Source: Caldicoprobacter guelmensis
GTDB taxonomy: Bacteria > Bacillota > Clostridia > Caldicoprobacterales > Caldicoprobacteraceae
Assembly (NCBI RefSeq): GCF_016908415.1
Contig: NZ_JAFBDW010000006.1
Coordinates: forward strand, 62,001 to 126,000
DNA length: 64,000 bases
Reading direction: 5' to 3'
The notes under the pieces are model-generated. The model ran no database searches, was not told the DNA's origin, and saw only the letters and a list, made by a program, of their open reading frames with translations. The position numbers and the translations under genes are program-made. Below are positions 8,601 through 16,139 of the stretch, piece by piece (positions within the stretch are counted from its first letter, which is position 1; the number at the start of each line of letters is the position of its first letter).

Positions 8601-9602
8601 TTTTGCCAGGTAAGGCTTTGGTATGGCCTCCCATTTAAAATTCTTTTGATGAGAGATAAAGTGCAGCCATTCTTCAAAAGTTAGCTCTGGTACCCCGTAG
8701 ACGTCGCATATGAAATCGATGCTGCGCATACCACCCCTGTTTAAACCAAAAAACCTAGAGGCAAAGCTGTAAAGCGACATGCCGTTTAAGAAATCGAGCC
8801 CAACTTTTAGGTCATCGGATGACATCATCCTGGGGTTGGAGTATCCAAACTTTCGTGCAGCCTTAAACAGTATATCTCTTATTATTTTGTGGGGAATGAT
8901 GTCCCAAAAAATGGTTATTGAAGGATCGGTAATATAGGAAATCCAGTCTTGTTCGGTGATTTCGATGTCTAGCATGTCGCACATGTTTTTTATGACGCTT
9001 CCCCTTATGTCTTGTGAGAGGTTCTTGAAGTAATTATAAAACCCTGTAAGGGTTTTCCCGTTTAAAAACTTGAACCTATGCGAAAAATCGTCGTTTTTGA
9101 TGTAAATGGGATGGGGATATCCCAGTTCTTGACAGGCCATAAGCAATATCTTTTTCTTTGCCTCTTTTGGGATATTATCCCAGGAGAAAATGTTGTGCGT
9201 GCCTATATATTTAATCCATTCATCTTCTGATACCGGTGGTATGCCCAGCTGGTCGCATATATTGGTAATTACATGTACGCCTTCTTTTCTGGGGACCCTG
9301 TTTTTATAATACGAATACAAGCCATTTAGCGGTTGATTATCCAAAAATTTGAATTTGTGCTTTTCAAGGTCTTTGGAGGCAATGAAGCGAGGGCTGGGGA
9401 GATTGAGCTCCTGGGCTGCCATGTATAATATCTGTCTGTGTATCTCGTCGCTTACCTTGTTCCATAAAAAAGCGCGGGGACGGCCTGACCTGTTTTTCCG
9501 CCTTAATATGGAGAGTACTTCTTCGAGGTCATCCAGCCTTTCTTGGTATTCTAATGCTTGCACTGTCATAGCTCTCCTTTCAGCCAACATCAATTGTTGC
9601 AT
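5667..9602 (-). CDS. Large superfamily 1 (Upf1/DNA2-like) helicase with six N-terminal repeats
   Basis: Up to 1311 aa. Residues ~30-600 hold six copies of an ~88-residue unit: W-(D/E)-x-IP-x5-IL-x-A-x2-ELG, then P-R-(L/M)-M-x3-DF, FLNGKTLSGLYAYY, ICD-x-LGIP and EW-I. Residues ~885-1300 are a complete SF1B helicase: Walker A GPPGTGKTT (~905), Walker B IIDEASQLD (~1012), GDHMQIPPFP (motif III), YRTENPKM (IV), DSFQGREQENVI (V) and NVALSRAKKRL (VI). It is therefore expected to translocate on nucleic acid using ATP; the substrate is unknown. ATG 9602 has no ribosome binding site; ATG 9569, just after AAAGGAGAG, is a more likely start. I did not recognise the repeat family. The gene stands alone on its strand. 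Confidence 0.85.
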   Translation of the reverse strand: MQQLMLAERRAMTVQALEYQERLDDLEEVLSILRRKNRSGRPRAFLWNKVSDEIHRQILYMAAQELNLPSPRFIASKDLEKHKFKFLDNQPLNGLYSYYKNRVPRKEGVHVITNICDQLGIPPVSEDEWIKYIGTHNIFSWDNIPKEAKKKILLMACQELGYPHPIYIKNDDFSHRFKFLNGKTLTGFYNYFKNLSQDIRGSVIKNMCDMLDIEITEQDWISYITDPSITIFWDIIPHKIIRDILFKAARKFGYSNPRMMSSDDLKVGLDFLNGMSLYSFASRFFGLNRGGMRSIDFICDVYGVPELTFEEWLHFISHQKNFKWEAIPKPYLAKILFMKASEEGKSNPRMLKAEDFSKPAFFLNNKTLASLYAYYSILAFNSGKDTVTYMCDNLDIPQLNIDEWVSQVGEPNSKVTWESIPKEITREILYMCAHELGLKSPRLMGYKDFCLTKFECLNGKTLSGLYAYYSLRMPSNEMPIVQYICDSLGIEKLTVNEWIEMIANCNMCRWESVPLKVQREIIMRAAIEMKVFHPRLMGTKEFDSVELKFLNNKTLSGLYYHYAAKLDDPEQQVTEFIFNTLNIPRIDINPKTGRLATADNISHRKYFDSLANIKALVNEYLKRFDLESLCRKHTFIKNAKKAGIYKKGLVTVLAPMNRKQYLDFLYEILKAVPRDWLGLRKPRKGDYRLLKSDLYKLAGIKEFTEEPVTKINFAKPELVQLKDKKAVIEELNVYKKLLDIKIRKFHDMRCIFLVEFGDSFIFQIEASLFPGEVIMSNTGYEFEVVECRERKTNEGYIIELRPLEPVTEDEVANIKTFTRSSNDAILLNYLENLTRQIEDDTLSPLMAVVLGLRKEAPLSWEDLGVIPDHAYYNKSLLSNQAQKQAVALACALDGINHVLEIVQGPPGTGKTTLIKEIALQYYHAGKNVLILAKTNVAVDNILEKLIEDKVRVLRTGNNIEFKSTLPYAPAVSTSNPTYMARLRGTNKIVLGTPLGFYLDRNMEPENYDIVIIDEASQLDVPESLFSLGFADKAVIIGDHMQIPPFPIQNEVLLEYDPHIDLYTSEELQKSLFEKLITDKNRFNSVFLDINYRTENPKMVSFISELIYDGRLYPNTDSLYYKIPQQERSRLFPDSPIEIIDTSEFLDPHTRAETEENSTYYNMSEAMLSVKKVLDLLKAGENLEDICIITPYKAQTEKLKEVFKTNAKYFSSFNCSLEDFIQHNIYTIDSFQGREQENVIINWVRSNYSGPGTYTRTGFLRDYRRINVALSRAKKRLILIGDFATLTKSENMRVQYIFSKIKSINREEKIVL

Positions 9603-9770
9603 CGTATATTGAAAATATTATGTCGTTGTCTATTATGAGCATTATAAAATACATAATATAATTATACACTCTTTGCTGAGTTTTCGTATATTGCAAGATT
9701 TTATAAAAATGAGCAAAAAATTTGTATAATTTGTACTGATTGAAATTTTTGGTTATAATCTATGTTTTAC

Positions 9771-9799
9771 TTGACAAACTAGAATGCGAGACATATAAT
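9771..9799 (+). promoter_or_regulatory. Consensus sigma-A promoter for cbiMQO
   Basis: Exact TTGACA (9771-9776), 17-nt spacer, exact TATAAT (9794-9799). The 170 bp upstream (9603-9770) are AT-rich and hold no recognisable gene or riboswitch; in particular I see no cobalamin riboswitch core. Confidence 0.85.
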
Positions 9800-9810
9800 G
9801 GTAGAGCAAA

Positions 9811-9826
9811 ATGCAAATTATTTGCA
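9811..9826. promoter_or_regulatory. 7-1-7 palindrome overlapping the cbiM transcription start
   Basis: ATGCAAAT-T-ATTTGCA: a perfect 7-1-7 dyad (9812-9826) about 12-27 bp after the -10 box, where a repressor would block initiation. The 7-1-7 geometry is that of Fur-family operators (Fur, Zur, PerR, Nur); a metal-responsive repressor for a cobalt/nickel importer would fit, but no Fur gene is in the window. Confidence 0.55.
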
Positions 9827-9860
9827 ATAAGCCTTATAAAAGGGTAGAGGAGGGCTTTTG

Positions 9861-10616
9861 ATGAGCCATATTCATTTGCCAGATGGTGTAATCCCCACTT
9901 TCTGGTGGGTCTTGGGATACATAGTCAGTCTAGTTCTAGCGTTTATCCTGCTGAAAAGAGTGAATGCACAAGCAGTGCGTAACAGAATACCCGAGATGGC
10001 AATGATGGCGGCTGTTATGCTGATCACCATGTCTGTGCCATTAGGGTTTATACCTTTTCATATGAACTTTGCTGCATTGGCTGGTATTCTGTTAGGTCCA
10101 GGTCCAGGGTTTGTGGTGGTTTTTGTGGCAAATTTCATCCTGGCCCTTTTAGGACACGGAGGGATTACCGCCGTGGGGTTAAATACACTGATTATAGGGC
10201 TTGAGGCGTTGGTTGGTGGGACTGCATTTAATTTGTTGAAAGCCAGACTTGGGAGTATCCCTTCAAGCGTTGTATCGACGGCTATGGCCCTTCTGCTGTC
10301 CACAGCCCTTATGATCCTGTTTTTAAGTTTGATTGGAGTGGTAAATATACAGTCAGGAGAAGGCATTTTACATGGGGAACACCTTCATGAGGGGGGTGCT
10401 CATGAGGGGGGTGCTGACCAGCTTGAGCTAGAGGAGTCACACCAAGACGATAGAGAGTATGGATTTGGGAAAGTGACCTTGGCAGGATGGTCTGCTGTGT
10501 TAGCCGTGTTGCTTATAGGCATTGTACTTGAATGTTTGGTAACGGCTTTGATTGTGAACTTCTTTATGAAGGTACGGCCAGATATAATAAACCCTACGTC
10601 GGGTGAGAAAAGGTAG
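9861..10616 (+). CDS. cbiM: Cobalt/nickel ECF transporter membrane component CbiM
   Basis: 251 aa. Substrate-binding component of a group I ECF importer for Co2+ (or Ni2+). The N-terminal M-S-H-I-H-LPDGVI carries the histidines that coordinate the metal in this family; about six membrane helices follow. GPGPGFVVVFVANFILALLGHGGITAVGLN is typical CbiM/NikM. A hydrophilic loop near residues 168-196 is rich in His, Glu and Asp (HGEHLHEGG-AHEGGA) and precedes a final helix that may play the part of CbiN, for which there is no separate gene. Start ATG 9861 follows GGAGGGC. Promoter and a palindromic operator are just upstream. Cobalt versus nickel cannot be decided from sequence. Confidence 0.92.
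   Translation: MSHIHLPDGVIPTFWWVLGYIVSLVLAFILLKRVNAQAVRNRIPEMAMMAAVMLITMSVPLGFIPFHMNFAALAGILLGPGPGFVVVFVANFILALLGHGGITAVGLNTLIIGLEALVGGTAFNLLKARLGSIPSSVVSTAMALLLSTALMILFLSLIGVVNIQSGEGILHGEHLHEGGAHEGGADQLELEESHQDDREYGFGKVTLAGWSAVLAVLLIGIVLECLVTALIVNFFMKVRPDIINPTSGEKR
10386..10415 (+). repeat. Two exact tandem 15-bp repeats inside cbiM
   Basis: CATGAGGGGGGTGCT occurs twice back to back (10386-10400, 10401-10415), encoding H-E-G-G-A twice in the metal-ligand-rich loop. The repeat is in frame. Confidence 0.9.
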
Positions 10617-10626
10617 GAGTGAAAAA

Positions 10627-11349
10627 ATGCACTTGGCAGTAATGGATTATATGGCTAGCAATGGTACTAGTTTGTTTCACCGTGCGAGTGTGCCCTATAA
10701 GATGTTGATGACGCTGTGCTTTCTTGGGGTGGTCATTGGCGGCAACGACGTCATCTCGATAGGGATATTAATAGCCGTTTTGCTAATTTTGTACATGATG
10801 GCCAGAGTACGGTTTAAGGAAATATTACATCTGCTCCTTTATCCGGCCTTTTTCAGCTTACTTTTTGCTGCCTTCAGGTTTCAGGAGTCATGGACGTCAG
10901 GGCTTTTAATTATGTTTAAAGGTATAGGGGCTGCCCTTGTGACGCTGTTTTTGCTGGCTACCACGCCCTGGGTTGAGGTGTTTGCATTTTTGTCGACGTA
11001 TTTGCCCGGGCTGCTGGTTGATATATTCCTGTTTACATATCGCTCTTTTTTTATTTTAATTGACCAGGTGGATAACCTTCTTCGCAGCATAAAAATAAAA
11101 GGAGGATACCACCCTTTTAACATGGTCATGAATATTAAAAATATGGCGGCGGTAGTCGGCCTGATTTTGTTACATTCATTTGAAATGAGCCAAAGGATGT
11201 ACAAAATATATCTGCTCAGGGGATATGATGGAGGTATTCCGATAAAACGAAGATGGTGGAAGCTTGACTATTCTGATGGTATAGTCATAGCTATTTCATT
11301 ATTTGTCTTGGTAGGGACGGTGATATCGTGGAAGCTTTGGTGGAAGTAA
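10627..11349 (+). CDS. cbiQ: ECF transporter transmembrane coupling protein CbiQ
   Basis: About 240 aa, four to five hydrophobic segments. This is the T component that couples ATP hydrolysis by CbiO to movement of CbiM. The C-terminal cytoplasmic part has the coupling-helix region (SIKIKGGYHPFN and YLLRGYDGG) expected in CbiQ/EcfT proteins. ATG 10627 is supported by GGTAGGAGTG eight bases upstream; the frame open from 10603 would overlap cbiM. The 3' end overlaps cbiO by 22 bp. Confidence 0.92.
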   Translation: MHLAVMDYMASNGTSLFHRASVPYKMLMTLCFLGVVIGGNDVISIGILIAVLLILYMMARVRFKEILHLLLYPAFFSLLFAAFRFQESWTSGLLIMFKGIGAALVTLFLLATTPWVEVFAFLSTYLPGLLVDIFLFTYRSFFILIDQVDNLLRSIKIKGGYHPFNMVMNIKNMAAVVGLILLHSFEMSQRMYKIYLLRGYDGGIPIKRRWWKLDYSDGIVIAISLFVLVGTVISWKLWWK

Positions 11350-12164
11350 AGTGCATAAGGCATATCTACCCGGATAACACTCAGGTGGCTTTATGCGGAT
11401 TGGATTTCGTTGTAAAGGCGGGAGAAAGGGTGGCCATCTTAGGGCCTAATGGTGCTGGCAAGACTACGCTGCTTTTACATATCCTGGGGCTATTGGCGCC
11501 AGTCGAAGGTTCGGTTAAAGTGATGGGATTAGAGCCGCATAAGCATTTCCGACAGGTGCGCCGATATATCGGTGTGGTTTTCCAGAACGTTGATGAGCAG
11601 ATTATAGGGCCGACGGTATATGATGACATTGCCTTTACGCCCAGGAATGAGAGGCTTACCAGGGAAGAAGTGGAAAGACGTGTGATGGCTGTCGCAAAGA
11701 AGATTGGAATTGAGGATATACTTTACAAGATACCCCATTATTTGAGTGGTGGTCAGAAAAAGAAAGTAGCGCTGGCCGGCGCTATAGTTATGTCTCCCAG
11801 GCTTTTGATATTGGATGAACCGTTTGATGGCTTGGATCCTGCTTCTAAAAAGGAGATAATGGACCTGCTGAATCATTTGAACCGGGAAAATGGTACCACC
11901 CTGATTATTACCACTCATGATGTAAACATTGTACCCTATATTGCCGATACGGTGTACGTAATATACGATGGCAAGATAGTTGCCAAGGGAAGCCCAAGTG
12001 AGGTATTTGTTCGGAAGGATGTACTTGAAGAGGCACATCTTGAGTCGCCTATCTTGGTTGAGCTGTTTTCATCTCTCAAGGAGAAAGGTTATGGTGTAAG
12101 TATACCTGTTACTTTGGAAGAGGCTAAACGTCAGCTGTATATGCTGCTTGAGGATACCGTATAA
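11328..12164 (+). CDS. cbiO: Cobalt/nickel ECF transporter ATP-binding protein CbiO
   Basis: 278 aa ABC ATPase that powers the CbiMQ importer from the cytoplasmic face. Motifs: Walker A GPNGAGKTT (about residues 40-48), Q-loop VFQNVDEQI, signature LSGGQKKKVALAGAI (about 142-156), Walker B LLILDEPFDGLD (about 163-174) and switch TTHD. The GTG start lies within the end of cbiQ, showing translational coupling. C-terminal extension of about 50 residues after the ATPase domain is usual for ECF ATPases. Confidence 0.94.
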   Translation: MEALVEVKCIRHIYPDNTQVALCGLDFVVKAGERVAILGPNGAGKTTLLLHILGLLAPVEGSVKVMGLEPHKHFRQVRRYIGVVFQNVDEQIIGPTVYDDIAFTPRNERLTREEVERRVMAVAKKIGIEDILYKIPHYLSGGQKKKVALAGAIVMSPRLLILDEPFDGLDPASKKEIMDLLNHLNRENGTTLIITTHDVNIVPYIADTVYVIYDGKIVAKGSPSEVFVRKDVLEEAHLESPILVELFSSLKEKGYGVSIPVTLEEAKRQLYMLLEDTV

Positions 12165-12181
12165 AAGAATGGGGTGATATT

Positions 12182-13378
12182 TTGGAATTTACGGCTAACC
12201 TTTTGGATTTTGCAGAAATGCTTGCTTGTGCTGTGGACCTTATGGAGAGAGGGTCACATCATCATGGGCAGAGGGTAGCATACATCGCTTTCCGACTGTT
12301 TGAAAAGGTAAAGCCGGGGCATGACCCAACTGACGTTGTGATTGCGTCGTACCTACATGACATAGGTATCGAATCTTTCAGGGTGAAGGAAAAAGCAAGG
12401 GAATTTCGCTTGGATAGAGAAGTCTTGTGGCCCCACTGTCGCGACGGCGCTGAACTGGTTGAAACGGTAGACCTGCTTAAAAGTATCAAGCCTTTTATCC
12501 TTTATCACCACTCCGATTATTCTGAAATACTGAACGGTTTGAAAGATGTCCCCTTGGAGGCTCAAATTATCCATTTGGCTGATAGGATAGAGGTGCTGAT
12601 CAAGCCTGGCAGGCTTGTGCTGGAACAGGTGGATAATATTGTGAATACAATTTTGAGCTATAAGGGTTTTATGTTTAATCCCCAGCTGGTCGAGGTTTTT
12701 GTTGATTTGGCTGAAAAAGAGTCATTTTGGCTGGACATTGTAAATGAGTATCAACCGGTAGTGGAGCATATCTCCTTTCCCTCGTTGGACATCAAGATGG
12801 ATGCAAATGACGTGCGACAGTTTTCTCATCTTTGTGCAAGAATTGTAGATAGAAAGAGCCCATTTACAGCGCAGCATTCCCAACGTATAGCATCAATAGC
12901 TGTGAGATTGGCAGGGTTTTGTGGCATGAGAGGGCAGGATTTATTTTTTATGGAGATAGCAGGGTTGCTTCATGATTTAGGCAAGCTTGCTGTACCTGAT
13001 ACCATATTACATAAGCAAGGAAGGTTGACCGAGGGGGAGTATCGGGTAGTCAAGCAGCACTCATATTATACTTACTGCCTGATCAATCGGCTCAATGTGA
13101 TGGACAAGGTGCGGGACTGGGCGGCTTTTCATCATGAGCGCCTGGACGGGAGCGGCTATCCCTTTCACCTGACTGCCGGCGAATTGGATCTGGGAGCCAG
13201 GGTGATGGCCGTAGCCGATATGGTGGGGGCTATAACTGAGGATAGACCCTATAGAGCTGGTTACGGCGAGAAGGAGACCATGGATATGTTGAGGGAGCAG
13301 GTGAGATATAATCGTATAGATGGGGATGTTGTGGATATTTTGGGCAAGTACTTCAGTGAAATCGTCTATGGTGGGTAA
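12182..13378 (+). CDS. Dual HD-domain protein with C-terminal HD-GYP domain (putative c-di-GMP phosphodiesterase)
   Basis: 398 aa. N-terminal HD domain (about residues 20-150: H-x-QRVAYIAFRL, YLHDIGIE, HHSDYSE) and a second domain (about 210-395) with HSQRIASIAVRLAG, GLLHDLGKLAVPD near 258-270 and HHERLDGSGYP near 317-327. The HHExxDGxGYP string defines HD-GYP, which in characterised members hydrolyses cyclic di-GMP (or related dinucleotides) using a di-iron or related metal centre. TTG start with GGGGTGA upstream, 17 bp after cbiO, so probably cotranscribed with the metal importer. No membrane segment or sensory domain is seen. Confidence 0.85.
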   Translation: MEFTANLLDFAEMLACAVDLMERGSHHHGQRVAYIAFRLFEKVKPGHDPTDVVIASYLHDIGIESFRVKEKAREFRLDREVLWPHCRDGAELVETVDLLKSIKPFILYHHSDYSEILNGLKDVPLEAQIIHLADRIEVLIKPGRLVLEQVDNIVNTILSYKGFMFNPQLVEVFVDLAEKESFWLDIVNEYQPVVEHISFPSLDIKMDANDVRQFSHLCARIVDRKSPFTAQHSQRIASIAVRLAGFCGMRGQDLFFMEIAGLLHDLGKLAVPDTILHKQGRLTEGEYRVVKQHSYYTYCLINRLNVMDKVRDWAAFHHERLDGSGYPFHLTAGELDLGARVMAVADMVGAITEDRPYRAGYGEKETMDMLREQVRYNRIDGDVVDILGKYFSEIVYGG

Positions 13379-13597
13379 ATCATCTTTGATGTTTACTTCT
13401 TTCCAGGGTAAACTACTAACCGTGGGAGGGTGACCCTGCATTGGCTCTTGAGATGATGAATTATTTTCACGTAAACGAAATCTGGATTTTTGGAAATTGT
13501 ATTTCAAGTACCTCATATGGTAAAATACATACGTGATAAACTGTATATGCTGTGGAGGCGTAAAGGTACTTTACTATAACGACAGGAGGAGTATGCA

Positions 13598-15421
13598 GTG
13601 TGTGGTATTGTTGGATATATAGGAGATAAGCAGGCTTTGCCCATTCTGATTGAAGGGTTAAAGAGGCTAGAATACAGAGGTTATGACTCGGCAGGTGTGG
13701 CGGTTCATGATGGAAATTGTATAAATATCAGCAAGGCAAAGGGAAGATTAACAGTACTGGAGCAGAGAGTAGATCCTAATCGGCTTCAGGGAACGTTAGG
13801 GATAGGGCATACTAGGTGGGCTACACATGGTGAACCTTCTGATATCAACTCGCATCCCCATACCAACCAGTCGGGAGAGATTGCAATAGTCCACAATGGC
13901 ATCATAGAGAATTACATGAAGCTTAAGGATTGGCTTCAAAGGGAAGGGTATGTCTTTGTGTCAGAGACCGATACAGAGGCGGTTGCCCATCTGATTAATT
14001 ACTATTATTGTGGTGACCTTGTGGAAGCGGTAAGAAAGGCATTGGATAAAATAGAGGGTTCTTATGCCCTGGGAGTTATTGCAAAGGATCATCCCGATTG
14101 CATGGTGGCTGCGCGCAAGGATAGCCCGTTGGTGATAGGCCTGGGGGATGGCGAAAATTATATAGCTTCTGACATCCCGGCCATATTGAAATATACCAGG
14201 AAGGTGTACTTACTAGAAGACAGAGAAATAGCTCTAATACGCAGGGATGGAGTAGAGGTCATAGATCAGTATGGGAATAAGGTACAAAAGGAATTGTTTG
14301 AAGTCACATGGGATGTGGAATCGGCTGAAAAGGGCGGATACCAGCATTTTATGATAAAGGAGATACATGAGGAGCCCAAGGCATTGAGGGATACTATGGC
14401 TTCCCGCATTGTAGATGGAAAGGTAAACTTGAGCGATTTGAATATCACGAAGGAACAGCTTGAAAAGGCAGGGAAGATTATCATTATCGCTTGTGGAACG
14501 GCATATCACGCGGGCGTGGTGGGCAAGTATGTGATTGAGAAATTGGCCAGGATACCGGTGGACGTCGAAATTGCTTCGGAATTTAGATACAAGGACCCAT
14601 TGATAGATGAGAATAATATAGTAATCATCATAAGCCAGTCGGGCGAAACGGCTGATACTCTGGCTGCCATGAGGATGTGCAAAAAGGTGGGTGCCAAGGT
14701 GATCGCCGTTACCAATGTAGTGGGCAGTACGGTGTCCAGGGAGGCCGACCATGTGGTGTACACATGGGCAGGGCCTGAGATTGCCGTGGCTTCCACCAAG
14801 GCGTATACCACCCAGCTTTTATGCATGTATATGATGGCGCTTGATTTTGCCGACAAGCTGGGAAGGATATCGGCTGATGAATACCGACGGATAATTGAGG
14901 GAATAAAGAGATTGCCGGAACTGGCTCAGAAGATACTCGATGATAAAGAGGTTATTCAGAGGTGTGCGGATGAAACATTCAATGCCAGCAGCATATTCTA
15001 TATGGGTAGGGGACTGGACTATGCTGTTGCAATGGAGGGTTCACTAAAGCTTAAGGAGATCTCGTATATTCACTCGGAAGCCTATGCTGCAGGAGAACTC
15101 AAACATGGTACTATAGCGTTAATAGAAGAGGGTACGCCAGTGGTTGCTTTGGCCACCCAAAAGGGACTGTTTGAAAAGACATTGAGCAATATAAAGGAAG
15201 TGAAGGCAAGGGGTGCCTTTGTAATAGCCGTTACCATGGAAGGCGATACCCAGATAGAAAAGGAAGCAGATAGAGTAATATATATACCAAAGGTATACGA
15301 CATTTTGGCGCCTGTTTTAGTGGTCATACCCCTTCAACTGTATGCGTACTATGTGGCTGTGGCCAAAGGCTGTGACGTGGATAAGCCCAGAAACCTTGCA
15401 AAGAGCGTCACTGTGGAGTGA
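13598..15421 (+). CDS. glmS: Glutamine--fructose-6-phosphate aminotransferase (isomerizing)
   Basis: 607 aa, full length. First step of UDP-GlcNAc synthesis: fructose-6-phosphate + glutamine to glucosamine-6-phosphate + glutamate. N-terminal class II glutaminase with nucleophile Cys2 (MCGIVGYIG), RLEYRGYDSAGVA and HTRWATHGEP; two SIS domains (about 285-420 and 455-590) with SQSGETADT, STKAYTTQ and SEAYAAGELKHG; conserved C-terminus AKSVTVE. GTG start with AGGAGGAG eight bases upstream. The ~220-bp leader (13379-13597) has no glmS ribozyme core that I can find. Confidence 0.97.
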   Translation: MCGIVGYIGDKQALPILIEGLKRLEYRGYDSAGVAVHDGNCINISKAKGRLTVLEQRVDPNRLQGTLGIGHTRWATHGEPSDINSHPHTNQSGEIAIVHNGIIENYMKLKDWLQREGYVFVSETDTEAVAHLINYYYCGDLVEAVRKALDKIEGSYALGVIAKDHPDCMVAARKDSPLVIGLGDGENYIASDIPAILKYTRKVYLLEDREIALIRRDGVEVIDQYGNKVQKELFEVTWDVESAEKGGYQHFMIKEIHEEPKALRDTMASRIVDGKVNLSDLNITKEQLEKAGKIIIIACGTAYHAGVVGKYVIEKLARIPVDVEIASEFRYKDPLIDENNIVIIISQSGETADTLAAMRMCKKVGAKVIAVTNVVGSTVSREADHVVYTWAGPEIAVASTKAYTTQLLCMYMMALDFADKLGRISADEYRRIIEGIKRLPELAQKILDDKEVIQRCADETFNASSIFYMGRGLDYAVAMEGSLKLKEISYIHSEAYAAGELKHGTIALIEEGTPVVALATQKGLFEKTLSNIKEVKARGAFVIAVTMEGDTQIEKEADRVIYIPKVYDILAPVLVVIPLQLYAYYVAVAKGCDVDKPRNLAKSVTVE

Positions 15422-15527
15422 TATTACCAAAAAGTAGTTCAGATTGTTGTGTAATACCAAATGACTATAATCATGATGATAACAACAGCTGTGCTTAACA
15501 CGTGTGCTTGGGGAGGCAATATTTAAA

Positions 15528-16049
15528 ATGGTAAGTTATTGTGAAGATGCAGAACTCTCTCACAAAGTGGGTAATTACAATACATGTCCTATATGTAAAA
15601 CATCAGGGATCAAAGTGAAAAATATTACGGTTAAACATTTGGTAATTGATGATCTTATGCAATTAGTTGGAGATATGGATTATTATATATGCACAAATGA
15701 AGAATGCGATATCGTCTATTATAATTCAAAATCAGGGATTAAATTTGATAAGCAGCAAGTGAAAGTGCCCATATGGTTTAAAAAAGATGCTTATCCCAAA
15801 TATGCATGTTACTGTAGCAAGGTTACAGAGGAGCAGGTAATAGATGCCGTAATAAGACATGGTGCAAAAACAGTTGAGGATGTTGTGGAGATTACAGGAG
15901 CGATGAAAAACAGTTGCTGTATAAAGAATAACCCTTGGGGGAAGTGTTGCCATAGGATAATTCAAGACGCTATAAATAAAGGATTGTCCATGAAACAAGG
16001 TAGTCCAGATTTGGGTGTTAGGGATAGGGGGAGCGCGAGGGGGCAGTAA
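15528..16049 (+). CDS. CopZ-like cysteine-rich protein with a BFD-type [2Fe-2S] segment
   Basis: About 173 aa with many cysteines: N-terminal C-P-I-C (zinc-ribbon-like, near residue 18), C-x4-C in the middle (ICTNEECDIVYY), ACYCSK near 94-99, then NSCCIKNNPWGKCC near 133-146. The C-x-C ... C-C-x-n-G-K-C-C arrangement resembles the BFD-like [2Fe-2S] domain and the N-terminal zinc/[2Fe-2S] domain of the archaeal copper chaperone CopZ, and related Clostridial proteins. Copper or redox function is inferred from that. ATG 15528 is chosen because GGGGAGG lies 12 bases upstream; the longer frame from 15504 would contain that site. It has no operon partner. Confidence 0.65.
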   Translation: MVSYCEDAELSHKVGNYNTCPICKTSGIKVKNITVKHLVIDDLMQLVGDMDYYICTNEECDIVYYNSKSGIKFDKQQVKVPIWFKKDAYPKYACYCSKVTEEQVIDAVIRHGAKTVEDVVEITGAMKNSCCIKNNPWGKCCHRIIQDAINKGLSMKQGSPDLGVRDRGSARGQ

Positions 16050-16139
16050 TCCCCCTCAATTTATTGAGTTGAGAGTTTCTCGGGTAGAAGATATTATCAT
16101 TTAGCCGGTAAGAAAGTTATTGACGAGTTTGAGGTGATT

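Noticed and set aside
13379..13597. glmS ribozyme in the leader of glmS
   Set aside because: I looked for the conserved AGCGCC-type cleavage site and core and did not find it; the leader is also short.
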